Source: Candidatus Tectimicrobiota bacterium (GTDB lineage Bacteria > Tectomicrobia > Entotheonellia > Entotheonellales > Entotheonellaceae). Taken from it: a stretch of 64,000 nt of DNA. The notes beneath the pieces were generated by a model, which made no database searches, was not told the origin of the DNA, and saw only the letters and a program-made list of their open reading frames with translations. Each line of letters begins with the position of its first letter. Position 1 is the first letter of the stretch. Location of the stretch: positions 186,001-250,000 of the forward strand of contig BPKO01000004.1 in the NCBI GenBank assembly GCA_026005175.1. The letters run 5' to 3'. Of the stretch, positions 19,817 through 28,856 are shown one piece after another. Both the position numbers and the translations under genes were made by a program.

Positions 19817-21874
19817 GTGGCGCCCTGCCTGATCGCCGTCGACGTGGGCGGCACCTTTACCGACGTGGCCCTGGCCGACCTGGAGGGCGGGCAGCTGTGG
19901 ACGACGAAGACCCCCACCACCCCGGCCGACCAGGCGCAGGGGTTTGCTGCCGGCATTGCCAAGGTGCTGCAGCTGGCCGGCAAAGCGGCCAGCGAGGTGG
20001 TGGCCGTGGTCCACGGCTCGACGCTGGCCACCAACCTCATTCTTGAAGGCAAAGGCGCCCCGCCGGTGCTGCTCACCACGGCGGGCTGCCGCTACGTGCT
20101 GCACATTGGCCGCCATGACGTGCCCAAAGGCGCCAACATGTACCTGTGGGTGAAGCCGCCGCGGCTGGTGCGCCCCGAACACATCTATGAAGTGCGCGAG
20201 CGACTCGACCCGAGCGGCGCCGTGCTGCAGCCCCTGGACGAGGCGGCCTGTGCGGCGCTGCTAAAGCAGCTGCGGGACTTGCAGCCGCCGGCCATCGCCA
20301 TCTGCCTGCTGCACGCCTACGCCAACCCGGTGCACGAGCAGCGCCTGCGGGCCCTCTGCCAGCAGCTGTGCCCCGAGGTGCCGCTGTCGCTGTCGTCGGA
20401 GGTGCTGCCGCAGTTTCGCGAGTACGAGCGCACCCTGGTGACGGTGCTCAACGCCTACTTGCTGCCGCAGATGGGCCGCTACTACCGGCGGCTGGCGCAG
20501 CAGGCGGCCCGCCTGCACCTGCGCGCTCCCCTGCGCATCATGCAGTCCAACGGCGGCATGGCCAGTGCCGAAGCGGCCGCCGTGCGGCCCGTGCTGACCG
20601 TGCTGTCGGGGCCGGCAGCGGCGGCGGTGGGGGCAACGGCGGTGGCCCGCCACGCCGGCTTTCGCCACTGCCTGAGCATCGACGTGGGCGGCACCTCGGC
20701 CGACGTCTGCCTGGCGGTGGACGCGCAGCCCACGCTGACCACCGAAGGCGCCCTGGCCGACCTCCCCCTCCCCTTCCCCATGCTCGACGTGCACAGCATC
20801 GGCGCCGGAGGCGGCAGCCTGGCCCGCGTCACGCCCGGCGGCGGCTTGCAGGTGGGGCCGGAATCGGCCGGGGCCGAGCCCGGGCCGGCCTGCTACGGCC
20901 GCGGGGGCCGCGAGCCCACGGTCACCGACGCCCACCTCGTCCTGGGGCGCCTGGGGGAGACCCTGCTTGGCGGCGAGCTGCGGCTGCGGCGCGATCTGGC
21001 CCATGAGGCGATTGCCCGCGGCGTGGCGCGGCCGCTTGACCTCAGCGTGGAAGCCGCCGCCCAGGGCATCCTGGACCTCGCCAACCACGCCATGGTGGGA
21101 GCCATGCGCGCGCTCTCTGTGGAGCGCGGCTACGACCCGCGCGACTTCGTGCTGCTGGCCTGCGGCGGCGCCGGGCCGCTGCACGCCGGCCGCCTGGCCG
21201 AGCTGCTGGGCATCCCTACAGTGCTCATCCCGGCCCACGCCGGGGTGCTTTCCACGCTGGGCCTGCTCGGCAGCGACTGCCAGCGCGACTACGTGCGCAC
21301 CGTCATGCAGCGCCACGGCCGCTTCGACCTTGCGGCCCTGGAAGCGGCCTGGCAGGCGCTCGAGCACGAGGCGCGCGCCTGGCTTGCCGCCGAAGGCATT
21401 CCCCCGGCAGCGCAGCGCCTGGTGCGCTTTGCCGACTTGCGCTACGCCAACCAGGGCTACGAGCTCACCGTGCCGGTGGCCGCCGCACCGCTTCGCGCCG
21501 AAACCCTGGCGCAGATGCTCGAGGCCTTTCACCACCAGCACCGGCGCCTCTACACGTACGCCTCGCCAGACATGCCGGTGGAGCTGGTCAACGTCCGCCT
21601 CACCGCTTCCGGCCCCGCCTGGTCCTTCACCCCGGCTCCCCTGCCGGCAGGCAGCGGCCCGCCTCCTGCCCCAGCACACACGCGGCCGGTCTACTTCCCG
21701 GCCCTCGGGGGTTGGGTGTCCTGTCCCGTTTACGAGGCCGCCACCCTGCCGCCGGACTTCCAGTGCCAGGGGCCGGCCATTCTCGCCCAGCCCCTGAGCA
21801 CCGTGGTCGTTGAGCCCGGCCACCGCGTCCGCGTGGATCCGTACGGCAACCTGATCATGACGATCGGTTCCTGA
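19817..21874 (+). CDS. hyuA: Hydantoinase/oxoprolinase family protein, HyuA-type (ATP-binding subunit)
   Basis: 685-aa ASKHA-fold subunit. GTG start three bases after the upstream stop; it opens with LIAVDVGGTFTDVAL. Other family blocks are HGSTLATNLILEGKGA, SNGGMASAEAA, the second nucleotide motif LSIDVGGTSADVCLA, and GGAGPLHAGRLAELLGIPTVLIP. With HyuB it forms ATP-dependent hydantoinases, 5-oxoprolinases or acetone/acetophenone carboxylases; sequence alone does not decide which. HyuB begins 10 bases downstream behind GGAG. Confidence 0.9.
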   Translation: MAPCLIAVDVGGTFTDVALADLEGGQLWTTKTPTTPADQAQGFAAGIAKVLQLAGKAASEVVAVVHGSTLATNLILEGKGAPPVLLTTAGCRYVLHIGRHDVPKGANMYLWVKPPRLVRPEHIYEVRERLDPSGAVLQPLDEAACAALLKQLRDLQPPAIAICLLHAYANPVHEQRLRALCQQLCPEVPLSLSSEVLPQFREYERTLVTVLNAYLLPQMGRYYRRLAQQAARLHLRAPLRIMQSNGGMASAEAAAVRPVLTVLSGPAAAAVGATAVARHAGFRHCLSIDVGGTSADVCLAVDAQPTLTTEGALADLPLPFPMLDVHSIGAGGGSLARVTPGGGLQVGPESAGAEPGPACYGRGGREPTVTDAHLVLGRLGETLLGGELRLRRDLAHEAIARGVARPLDLSVEAAAQGILDLANHAMVGAMRALSVERGYDPRDFVLLACGGAGPLHAGRLAELLGIPTVLIPAHAGVLSTLGLLGSDCQRDYVRTVMQRHGRFDLAALEAAWQALEHEARAWLAAEGIPPAAQRLVRFADLRYANQGYELTVPVAAAPLRAETLAQMLEAFHHQHRRLYTYASPDMPVELVNVRLTASGPAWSFTPAPLPAGSGPPPAPAHTRPVYFPALGGWVSCPVYEAATLPPDFQCQGPAILAQPLSTVVVEPGHRVRVDPYGNLIMTIGS

Positions 21875-21884
21875 GGAGAGTCCG

Positions 21885-23738
21885 ATGCCGATAGACGCCA
21901 TCACCGTGGAGATCGTCAAAGGGGCGCTGCGCGCCGCGGTGCAGGAGATGGGATTGCTCATTGAGCGCACCGCCATGTCGGCCTTTATCCGCGAAAAGAA
22001 AGACTTCTTTGCTGGCATCTACGACCCTGCCGGGCGGCTGGTCTACACGGACCACGACAAGTTCGGCGCCGGCATGGTGGACTGTGTGCTCGCGCAGTAC
22101 CCTGCGGCCACCATGGCACCGGGCGACGTCTACTGGTTCAGCGACTGCTACCTGTCAGGTGGCGCCATTTCCCACTCCCCCGACATGTGCTTTGTGGCCC
22201 CGGTGTTTGACGGCAGGACGCTGCTCGGCTTTGTCGCCGCCTTTGGCCACTTCTGGGACATCGGCGGCATGAAGCCCGGCACCCTGTCGCCGCTGGCCAC
22301 CGAAATCTTCCACGAAGGGCTGGCCATCCCGCCCATCCGCATCGTCGCCCAGGGGCACTTCAACGACGAAGCCTACCGGCTCATCCTGCGCAACTCGCGC
22401 TTTCCCGACTTGCTGCGCGGCGACACCCGGGCGATGATCGCCGCCTGCCACCTCGGCCAGCGCCGCCTGCAGGAGCTCGGCCAGCGCCTGGGCGCCGCGC
22501 GCCTGCACGCGGCTTTTGCCGCCATTTTCGACCAGGCCGAGCGGGCCGTGCGCGCTGCCCTGGCCGCCCTCCCCGACGGCCACTACACCTTTGCCGACTA
22601 CGTCGACAGCGACTGCCTCAGCGACCGGCCTTTCCGCGTGCAGGTGACACTCACCGTGCAGGGTGACACGGCAAGCCTCGACTTTCGCGGCTGCGACGAC
22701 CAGGCCGCGGGGCCGATCAACTTCCTCCTTCACCCCGACAACGCCCGCCTGCTGCTGGCCCGCGTCCTGGGCTGGCGCGACCCGGCGGTGCTGCTCAACC
22801 ACGGGGCCTGCCGGCCTATCCCGACGGTTGAGCTGCGCCCCGGCAGCCTGGTGCAGCCGCGCTACCCGGCGGCCTTGGGACTGCGCGCCCACACCCTGTA
22901 CCGGGTGCTCAACAGCCTTCTGGGCTGCCTGGCACAAGCCACTGGCGGCGACACCCCGGCGGGCTCGGGCGACTACGTCCTCTACATGCTGCGCGCGTTG
23001 GATCCGCAAAGCGGGGCCTTTACCCTGCTCATCGACGGCGTCGGCGTGGGGCAAGGCGCTCGCCCCTTTGCCGACGGCCTGGACGTCATTTACTCTTCGC
23101 GCGGCCAGAAGAACTTTCCCATGGAGTTCGTCGAGCACCACTTCCCGGTACAGGTGCTCACGTACGCCATCCACCCCGACAGCGGCGGGCCGGGCAAGTT
23201 CCGCGGCGGCACCGGAGTCATCCGCGACCTGCGTATCCTGGCACCGCGGGTGATCCTGGGCACGCGCATGAACGGCACCAAGAGCCCGTGCTGGGGCGTA
23301 AAAGGGGGCAAGGCGGGCAAAATCGGCTGCTTCGTGCTCAACCCCGGCACGCCGCAGGAGCGCCGCCTGCCGCCTTTTGGCGACAACCTCGAGCTGCGCC
23401 AGGGCGATGTGCTGCGCGTGCAAACGGCAGGGGGCGGCGGCTGGGGCAACCCGGCCGAGCGCGACCCGCTCTTGGTGCTACAGGACGTCAAGGACGGCTT
23501 CGTGTCGCTGCAAAGCGCTTACCAGGACTACGGCGTGGTCATCGACCCGCAGACCTGGAAAATCGACTGGGCGCGCACCCAGGCACGCCGCCAGGCCATG
23601 GCGCCGCCGGCGGCGCTGTTTGACCGCGGCGCCGACTTCTGGCGCCTGGAAGCGGCCCGCCACGGCCCTGCAGCGCTCAGCCCGGAGGCAGGGGCGTGCC
23701 GCAGCGGCGGGCCTGGGCCAGCAGGCTACCGGCAGTAA
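21885..23738 (+). CDS. hyuB: Hydantoinase B/oxoprolinase family protein, HyuB-type
   Basis: 617-aa partner subunit of HyuA. Typical blocks are ITVEIVKGALRAAVQEMGLLIERTA, the SDCYLSGGAISHSPDM metal-like region, FGHFWDIGGMKPGT, the GCDDQAAGPIN segment and FRGGTGVIRDL. The C-terminal AGGGGWGNPAERDP motif marks the usual end of the domain; about 90 further residues run on. The last 62 bases overlap the convergent lipoprotein gene, so the true C-terminus or one of the two gene ends deserves checking. The substrate is uncertain as for HyuA. Confidence 0.9.
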   Translation: MPIDAITVEIVKGALRAAVQEMGLLIERTAMSAFIREKKDFFAGIYDPAGRLVYTDHDKFGAGMVDCVLAQYPAATMAPGDVYWFSDCYLSGGAISHSPDMCFVAPVFDGRTLLGFVAAFGHFWDIGGMKPGTLSPLATEIFHEGLAIPPIRIVAQGHFNDEAYRLILRNSRFPDLLRGDTRAMIAACHLGQRRLQELGQRLGAARLHAAFAAIFDQAERAVRAALAALPDGHYTFADYVDSDCLSDRPFRVQVTLTVQGDTASLDFRGCDDQAAGPINFLLHPDNARLLLARVLGWRDPAVLLNHGACRPIPTVELRPGSLVQPRYPAALGLRAHTLYRVLNSLLGCLAQATGGDTPAGSGDYVLYMLRALDPQSGAFTLLIDGVGVGQGARPFADGLDVIYSSRGQKNFPMEFVEHHFPVQVLTYAIHPDSGGPGKFRGGTGVIRDLRILAPRVILGTRMNGTKSPCWGVKGGKAGKIGCFVLNPGTPQERRLPPFGDNLELRQGDVLRVQTAGGGGWGNPAERDPLLVLQDVKDGFVSLQSAYQDYGVVIDPQTWKIDWARTQARRQAMAPPAALFDRGADFWRLEAARHGPAALSPEAGACRSGGPGPAGYRQ

Positions 23739-24312
23739 AGGCCCACGCCGGGCGCATGGGGCAGCCGGCGGCCAGGAGGGCCTTTGCCACCCAGGTGTTG
23801 CAGGTGTTGAAGAGGTGGTAGCTGCCGCGCGCCAGGTAAAAGGCGCTGGGGCGCCGGGGGCCCTGGCCAACCCGGAGGGGCTGTCCTGCGGCGTCGTGCT
23901 GGTACGTTTCGTGGATAAAGTCGAGCAGGCGCCCCAGCCCCTGCGGCGGCAGGGAAATAGCAAGGATCTCGCGCTGCGGGTACATGCGGCGCGGCGAGGC
24001 GTCAAAGCCCACCACGTACAGCACGCTGGGGGTGGGGTGCAGCGCCGCCTTGAGGGCCAGCCCCAGGGAAGGCCGCGGCGCCATGTAGAACGCCTTGTCC
24101 CCCCAGCCCACTTCCAGGTATGCGGTGTCGGGCAGGTCGCGGTGCTCGGGCCACCGGCCAGGCGGGATGTCGGCACGCCGCACCACGATCCCGGTATGCC
24201 AGCCGTGGCCAACCACATAGACCGTCTTGGCCTCAGGCGAAGGCGCGGGGGGCACCGGCGGCACCGGCGCGCAGGCACCGGCCAGCAGCGCCAGCAGGAG
24301 GCATGGCCACAC
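23677..24312 (-). CDS. DUF2459 (TIGR02117-type) lipoprotein
   Basis: About 211 aa. I place the start at GTG 24312, because it gives a lipoprotein signal (VWPCLLLALLAGACAPVPP, lipobox LAGAC) preceded by GAGG; the frame is open 47 codons further upstream, but that part is Arg/Pro-rich and looks non-coding. The body matches the DUF2459 family: VGHGWHTGIVVRRADI, VGWGDKAFYMAPRPS, and FNTCNTWVAKAL with a possible Cys/His active site. Function unknown; the family resembles cysteine-type hydrolases. It overlaps hyuB's end by 62 bases. Confidence 0.75.
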   Translation of the reverse strand: MWPCLLLALLAGACAPVPPVPPAPSPEAKTVYVVGHGWHTGIVVRRADIPPGRWPEHRDLPDTAYLEVGWGDKAFYMAPRPSLGLALKAALHPTPSVLYVVGFDASPRRMYPQREILAISLPPQGLGRLLDFIHETYQHDAAGQPLRVGQGPRRPSAFYLARGSYHLFNTCNTWVAKALLAAGCPMRPAWAFTAGSLLAQARRCGTPLPPG

Positions 24313-24319
24313 GGCGACC

Positions 24320-24514
24320 TCAGGACGACGGCGCCTCCTCGGAGGGCGCCTCGCGGCACAGGGCGGCGGTGAGCTCTTCCCAGTTGGCAATGGTGTGGCC
24401 GCAGCCGGGGCAGGTGCGGCGCACCGCCGCGTCGCGGTAGCGGCAGAGGGCATAGCAGTGCTGGCACTCGAGCACCACGCCTTGGTAGCGCTGCATGGTG
24501 GTCTGTGGCGTCAC
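24320..24514 (-). CDS. Small zinc-ribbon protein, unknown
   Basis: About 64 aa from a GTG at 24514 (an ATG at 24496 is the alternative). Two Cys pairs, LECQHCYAL and RTCPGCGHTI, make a four-cysteine zinc ribbon, followed by an acidic tail. It lies 8 bases upstream of the DUF2459 lipoprotein gene and 13 bases after the cobalamin-binding-protein gene. I recognise no named family. Confidence 0.6.
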   Translation of the reverse strand: MTPQTTMQRYQGVVLECQHCYALCRYRDAAVRRTCPGCGHTIANWEELTAALCREAPSEEAPSS

Positions 24515-24527
24515 GGCGTCTCTTGCC

Positions 24528-25451
24528 TCAAGGCGGCACCGGCTGGTAAGCCTGGCCGGCCGCCGGCAAAAAATCGCCAAAGAGGTCGGGATGTACCAGG
24601 CCGGCGAGCAGCTCCAGGCTGTCGACGATGCGGGGGCCGGGGCGGTTGAAGTACGTGTGGCCGTCCACCGCGTACACCCGGCCCTGGCGCACCGCCGGCA
24701 GTGCCTGCCAGCCGGGCAGCCGCTGCAGCCGCGGCAGCTCAGCCAGGGTCTGCGCCAGGGAATAGCCGCAAGGGGCGATGAGCAGCACCTCGGGGGCGTA
24801 CTGGCGCAGCGTCTCCCACGCCACGGTCGGCGAGTGCTGCCCGGGGCGGCACAGCCCGTCGGTGCCGCCGGCCAGCTGGATGAGCTCCGGCATCCAGTTG
24901 CCGGCCAGCATGAGGGGCTCGATCCACTCGATCATCGCCACGCGCGGCGGCTGGCGGATGAGCATGGTCTGGGCCACCAGCGCCTTGACGCGCTCGAAAA
25001 GCCCCTCGAGCAAAGCCGCGGCCTGCCGCTGCCGGCCGGTGGCCTCCCCCACCCGCGCGATGTCGTCCCAGATGTCCTGCAGCAGCACGGGGCGCAGCGA
25101 CAGCACCTGCACGTGCGCGCCCAGCACCTGGCGCGCGGCGGCCATCACCTCGTCGTAAGTCACGGCGCACACTTGGCACTGGTCCTGGGTGACGATGAGG
25201 TCGGGCTGCAGGGCCCGCAGCCGCTCGCTGTCCAGGCGGTACACGCTGAGGCCTTCGCGTACCAGGGCGCGCACGTCGCGGTCGATGGTGCGGCTGTCGG
25301 CATGGGGGTTGATTTTGGGCGCGGTCAGGCGCGGCCGGTCGGTGATTTCTGGGGGATAGTCGCACTCGTGCGAGATGCCCACCACCTGCGCGGCCAGTCC
25401 CAGGGCACAGAGAATTTCGGTGCTGCTCGGGAGAAGCGAAACAATGCGCAT
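24528..25451 (-). CDS. Cobalamin-binding (BtuF-like) helical-backbone protein
   Basis: 307-aa BtuF-type periplasmic-binding-fold protein. ATG 25451 gives MRIVSLLPSSTEILCALGLA, the canonical start of this family after GGAGGG; the open frame upstream is not used. Blocks are VGISHECDYPPE, IVTQDQCQVCAV, RVAMIEWIEPLMLAGNWMPELI and LLIAPCGYS. No signal peptide is present, which is common for this cobalamin-binding subgroup and leaves its location unclear. No BtuCD transporter is next to it, though two B12-domain radical SAM proteins lie at 58-64 kb. Confidence 0.87.
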   Translation of the reverse strand: MRIVSLLPSSTEILCALGLAAQVVGISHECDYPPEITDRPRLTAPKINPHADSRTIDRDVRALVREGLSVYRLDSERLRALQPDLIVTQDQCQVCAVTYDEVMAAARQVLGAHVQVLSLRPVLLQDIWDDIARVGEATGRQRQAAALLEGLFERVKALVAQTMLIRQPPRVAMIEWIEPLMLAGNWMPELIQLAGGTDGLCRPGQHSPTVAWETLRQYAPEVLLIAPCGYSLAQTLAELPRLQRLPGWQALPAVRQGRVYAVDGHTYFNRPGPRIVDSLELLAGLVHPDLFGDFLPAAGQAYQPVPP

Positions 25452-25550
25452 GCCGCCCTCCTGCAGGGCAAGCCAAAGTCTGCTACAATTCAAGCCCTTG
25501 CACAATGGTACCAGCAATGCGCGCCGCATGCATCCTGTGGAGACGCCACC

Positions 25551-26537
25551 ATGAAAGCCATTGTCTTTGAGGCCCCCGGTGACCCCGAGGTGTTGCACTT
25601 GGCCGAAGTGCCCGATCCGACGCCCGGCCCCGAGCACTTGCTGGTGCGGGTGCGTGCCACCGCGCTCAACCGGGCCGACACCTTGCAGCGCCGCGGCCTT
25701 TATCCGCCGCCGCCAGGGGAGTCGGAGATCCTCGGCCTGGAGCTGGCCGGCGAAGTAGAAGCGGTGGGCGAGGCGACGCAGGGCTTTCGCCCCGGGGACC
25801 GCGTTTTTGGCCTGGTGGGCGGCGGGGCGTATGCCGAAAAGGCCTTGCTCCACTACCGCATGGCCATGCCCATCCCGGCCGGCTGGAGCTTTGTCGAGGC
25901 GGCGGCGGTGCCGGAAGTCTTCTTCACCGCCAACGAGACCCTCTTCACCCTGGGGGGCTTGCAGCCGGGCGAAACGGTGCTCATCCACGCCGGGGCCAGC
26001 GGCGTGGGCACGGCCGGCATCCAGATGGCCCATTACATCGGGGCGCGGGTTCTCGTCACCGCCGGCTCGGCAGCCAAAATCACCCGCACCCTGGAGCTGG
26101 GCGCCGACGCCGGCATCAACTACAAAGAAGAAGACTTTGCCGCCCGCGTCCTGGAGCTCACCGAGGGGGTGGGCGTCGACCTCATCCAGGACTTCATCGG
26201 CGCCGCTTACTGGGAGCGCAACCTGCGCTGCCTCAAAGAGGCCGGCCGCCTGGTGCTGGTGGGACTCATGGGCGGCGCCAAAGTCGAAGCCGACCTGGGC
26301 CTCATCATGCGCAAGCGCCTGCACATCATCGGCTCGGTGATGCGCAGCCAGCCGCTGGCCAACAAAATCGCCATCACCCAGCGCTTTCGCGAGCGCTGGC
26401 TGCCGCTGCTGGCCCAAGGCATCCTGCGGCCGGTGATCGACCGCACCTTTCCCCTGGCCGAGGCGGCCGCCGCCCATCGCTACATGGAAGAAAACCGCAA
26501 CATCGGCAAAATCGTGCTGGTGGTCGATGGCGCCTAG
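25551..26537 (+). CDS. NAD(P)H quinone oxidoreductase, PIG3/zeta-crystallin type
   Basis: 328-aa zinc-free medium-chain reductase. N-terminal MKAIVFEAPGDPEVLHLAEV, RADTLQRRGLYPPPPGES (a PIG3-subfamily hallmark), and the NADPH fold HAGASGVGTAGIQMAHYIGA are clear; structural zinc cysteines are absent. It reduces quinones or other conjugated ketones by one or two electrons. A TACAAT -10 lies at 25484-25489. It is divergent from the BtuF-like gene and converges with the PIG-L gene with a 4-base overlap. Confidence 0.92.
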   Translation: MKAIVFEAPGDPEVLHLAEVPDPTPGPEHLLVRVRATALNRADTLQRRGLYPPPPGESEILGLELAGEVEAVGEATQGFRPGDRVFGLVGGGAYAEKALLHYRMAMPIPAGWSFVEAAAVPEVFFTANETLFTLGGLQPGETVLIHAGASGVGTAGIQMAHYIGARVLVTAGSAAKITRTLELGADAGINYKEEDFAARVLELTEGVGVDLIQDFIGAAYWERNLRCLKEAGRLVLVGLMGGAKVEADLGLIMRKRLHIIGSVMRSQPLANKIAITQRFRERWLPLLAQGILRPVIDRTFPLAEAAAAHRYMEENRNIGKIVLVVDGA

Positions 26538-27388
26538 CGCAAGCCGGCAAAGAGGTCGTCTTCACTCGCGGCCACCGGCACGTGCGAGGCGACGCGCACG
26601 AAGCACTCCTCGCCGAAGTGCTCGCGGCGCACCTCGTCGGGCAGGCGCAAGAACCAGTAGTCGGGCGCAATCTGGCTGCGGTGGCAGCGCAGTGCCGCAA
26701 GCTTGCTCTCTAGAAAGGGGCGGATATCGACGCGGGTGGTGATCTGCGCGTCGGGCGTGCCCACCCGGGTGGGATCGAAGTCCGGCCGCTCCAGCGGCGT
26801 GGGCAGGCCCATGGCCTGAAGGAGGCGGTAGCGCAGCAGCACCCGGGAGCGGGGAGCGGCAGTGTAGTAGAGCTTGCGGGGCTGCCACGGCGCCGGGCCA
26901 ATTTCGGGAAACCGGTGCAGGTCGCCAGCCGCGTGAAAGGCGGCCACGGTGATGCGGTTGACGCGCACATGGTCGGGGTGGCCGTAGCCGCCCTGCTCGT
27001 CGTAGCAAATCAGCACGTGGGGGCGCACGGCGCGGATGAGGCGCACCAGGCGCCCGGTGGCCTCGTGCAGGTCGGCCTGCGCCAGGCAGGCGGGGTGGGC
27101 GTTGGCCGGCGTGCCGGCCATGCCCGAGTCGCGATAGCCCAGAAGGTACAGCGCGGCCACTTGCAGGCGCTTACAAGCACACAGCAGCTCTTGCACCCGC
27201 ACCTCGCCCAGGCGCGGGCGCAGGGGTGCCAGCTGCGGGTCGACGATCTCGCCTTCCTCGCCGCGGGTGGCGGTGACCACCACGGTGCGCACGCCCTCGC
27301 GGGCCAAGCGGGCGAGCACGCCGCCGGTGCTCAGGCACTCGTCGTCGGGGTGGGCGTGCACGGCCATCAACGTCAGGGGCTCGGCCAT
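26534..27388 (-). CDS. PIG-L/LmbE family deacetylase
   Basis: 284-aa zinc deacetylase. ATG 27388 is placed one base after the HIT gene's stop and gives MAEPLTLMAVHAHPDDE, with the metal motif His-Pro-Asp-Asp at 13-16. The second metal site is GHPDHVRVNR. Known members remove acetyl groups from GlcNAc-type substrates, including bacillithiol and mycothiol precursors (BshB, MshB) and their S-conjugates (Mca). The length and GEEGEIVDPQLAPLRPRLGEVR block resemble the MshB/Mca group, but no thiol biosynthesis gene is adjacent, so the substrate is open. Confidence 0.9.
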   Translation of the reverse strand: MAEPLTLMAVHAHPDDECLSTGGVLARLAREGVRTVVVTATRGEEGEIVDPQLAPLRPRLGEVRVQELLCACKRLQVAALYLLGYRDSGMAGTPANAHPACLAQADLHEATGRLVRLIRAVRPHVLICYDEQGGYGHPDHVRVNRITVAAFHAAGDLHRFPEIGPAPWQPRKLYYTAAPRSRVLLRYRLLQAMGLPTPLERPDFDPTRVGTPDAQITTRVDIRPFLESKLAALRCHRSQIAPDYWFLRLPDEVRREHFGEECFVRVASHVPVAASEDDLFAGLR

Positions 27389-27389
27389 C

Positions 27390-27899
27390 TCAGTCGCCGC
27401 CCTCCGGCGTGGGCAAGGCACGGAAGTAAGGCAGCAGCTGCTGGTAAGTGGCTTCGAGGTGCTGGGGAATGACCCGCACCTCGCCCACCACGGTCATGTA
27501 GTTGGTGTCGCCCTGCCAGCGCGGCACCACGTGCACGTGCAGGTGCTCGGCGACGCCGGCGCCGGCGGCGCTGCCCAGGTTGAGGCCGATGTTGAAGCCG
27601 TGGGGGCGCAGGGCCTGCTGCAGCACCGCCTCGCAGGTGGCGGTGAGGTCGATGAGCTCGGCCCGCTGCGGGCCGGGCAGGGCGCTAAGGGAGGGCACGT
27701 GGGCCACGGGCACCACCATGAGGTGGCCGTTGTTGTAGGGGTAGCGGTTGAGCATGACGAACGTCGTTTGTCCTCGCCACAGGATCAAGTTTTCGGCGTC
27801 GCGCTGCTCGCGCAGCTTGGTGCAAAAGAGGCACCCCTCGGGTGACTTACTGGCCGCAATGTACTGCATGCGCCAGGGTGCCCACAGGACTTCCCCCAT
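27390..27899 (-). CDS. HIT family hydrolase (Ap4A phosphorylase-like)
   Basis: 169-aa histidine-triad protein. It opens LWAPWRMQYI and carries CLFCTKL plus the catalytic triad HLHVHVVPRW, matching the HIT subgroup often annotated as AP-4-A phosphorylase or HIT domain protein. Only the first Cys pair of the zinc site of this group is obvious. It acts on nucleotide phosphoanhydrides or phosphoramidates. The PIG-L gene follows after one base, so the two are co-translated. Confidence 0.9.
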   Translation of the reverse strand: MGEVLWAPWRMQYIAASKSPEGCLFCTKLREQRDAENLILWRGQTTFVMLNRYPYNNGHLMVVPVAHVPSLSALPGPQRAELIDLTATCEAVLQQALRPHGFNIGLNLGSAAGAGVAEHLHVHVVPRWQGDTNYMTVVGEVRVIPQHLEATYQQLLPYFRALPTPEGGD

Positions 27900-27968
27900 C
27901 CTCGGCCTCCTTCTGATTGGGGCACACGCTGGCAGATTGTAGCAGGTTGGCGGCGAAAATGCTCCCGC

Positions 27969-27997
27969 TTGGCGGCGGGCGCCGCCTGCGGCATAAT
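27969..27997 (+). promoter_or_regulatory. Candidate promoter for the small membrane gene at 28029
   Basis: TTGGCG (27969-27974), 17 bases, CATAAT (27992-27997), with the ATG 32 bases past the -10. A pattern match only. Confidence 0.4.
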
Positions 27998-28028
27998 GGT
28001 GCCAAATCCGGCATGGAGGAGCCTTGCC

Positions 28029-28196
28029 ATGACCCTCGTCGCGACCGTCATTTTGGGCTTGGCCGTGGTGGTGTGCGGCGTGACGATCCTCACCACCCTG
28101 CGCGCGGCCCTGGCAGAGGCGCCGGCCTCGCTTGCCCGCATCGCCGAAATCCGCCGCCTACGCCAGGAGGGGCTGGCCGCGTCGCCCCGCGCCTAG
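28029..28196 (+). CDS. Very small membrane protein, unknown
   Basis: 55 aa. ATG at 28029 follows GGAGGAG. Residues 3-26 form one hydrophobic helix (LVATVILGLAVVVCGVTILTTL), followed by a charged stretch (RIAEIRRLRQEG). No family recognised. Coding nature rests on the ribosome site, a matching promoter and GC-rich third positions. The HNH gene begins 71 bases further on. Confidence 0.55.
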   Translation: MTLVATVILGLAVVVCGVTILTTLRAALAEAPASLARIAEIRRLRQEGLAASPRA

Positions 28197-28267
28197 GGTG
28201 GCAGGCCGCCGCCAAGTGGTGTAGAATAAGCGCGCAAGCTGCTGCCCGTGCGAGAAGACGGAGGCGT

Positions 28268-28798
28268 ATGGAACCGGTTCTCCTCTTGAACGCTTCCTTC
28301 GAGCCGCTGCGCGTCATCAACTGGAAACGGGCACTCACCTTGCTCTTTGCCGGCAAAGTCGAGGTGCTCGAAGAGTACAGCCGCGAAATTCACAGCGTCC
28401 GCCTCACCCTGCGCCTGCCTGCGGTGGTGCGGCTTCATCACTTGATCCGCGTGCGCCACAACGGCGTGAAGTTTTCGCGGCAAAACCTCTATGCCCGCGA
28501 CGGCTACCAGTGCCAGTACTGCGGCCGCCGGCCGCCGCTGCACGAACTGACTTACGACCACGTCATTCCCCGCGCCCTGGGGGGTCCTACCGACTGGACC
28601 AACATCGTTACTTGCTGCGTGGTCTGCAACCGGCGCAAGGGCGGCAAGCCCCTTGAAGAGTCCGGCCTGCGCCTGCTGCGGCCGCCGCGCAAGCCGGCCT
28701 GGAACGCCCAGATCAGCATGATGCTCGGGCTGCACAACCCCCCCGACAGCTGGCGCGCCTACCTCTTCCCTACTTCCCACAGCGCACCCCCCGCCTGA
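28268..28798 (+). CDS. HNH endonuclease family protein
   Basis: 176-aa HNH nuclease-fold protein. VLLLNASFEPLRVINWKRAL opens a well-known bacterial family; the nuclease motif is CQYCGRRPPLHELTYDHVIP, with the second Cys pair in CCVVCNRRKGG. The family is widespread and chromosomal; it is not linked to a phage or intein here. The cellular role is unknown, and DNA repair or RNA cleavage is speculation. A TAGAAT -10 lies at 28222-28227. Confidence 0.88.
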   Translation: MEPVLLLNASFEPLRVINWKRALTLLFAGKVEVLEEYSREIHSVRLTLRLPAVVRLHHLIRVRHNGVKFSRQNLYARDGYQCQYCGRRPPLHELTYDHVIPRALGGPTDWTNIVTCCVVCNRRKGGKPLEESGLRLLRPPRKPAWNAQISMMLGLHNPPDSWRAYLFPTSHSAPPA

Positions 28799-28823
28799 GC
28801 CCAAAAATTTCCCTCGCCCCCCC

Positions 28824-28852
28824 TTGACAAGCCCCCGCCACCTCTCTAATGT
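28824..28852 (+). promoter_or_regulatory. groES: groESL promoter
   Basis: Consensus TTGACA (28824-28829), 17 bases, TAATGT (28847-28852). The transcript would start inside the CIRCE operator that begins five bases downstream, the classic HrcA-controlled layout. Confidence 0.8.
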
Positions 28853-28856
28853 TTTA

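Noticed and set aside
24528-25550. Cobalamin riboswitch before the BtuF-like gene
   Set aside because: The leader is under 100 bases and I find no B12-box-like segment.
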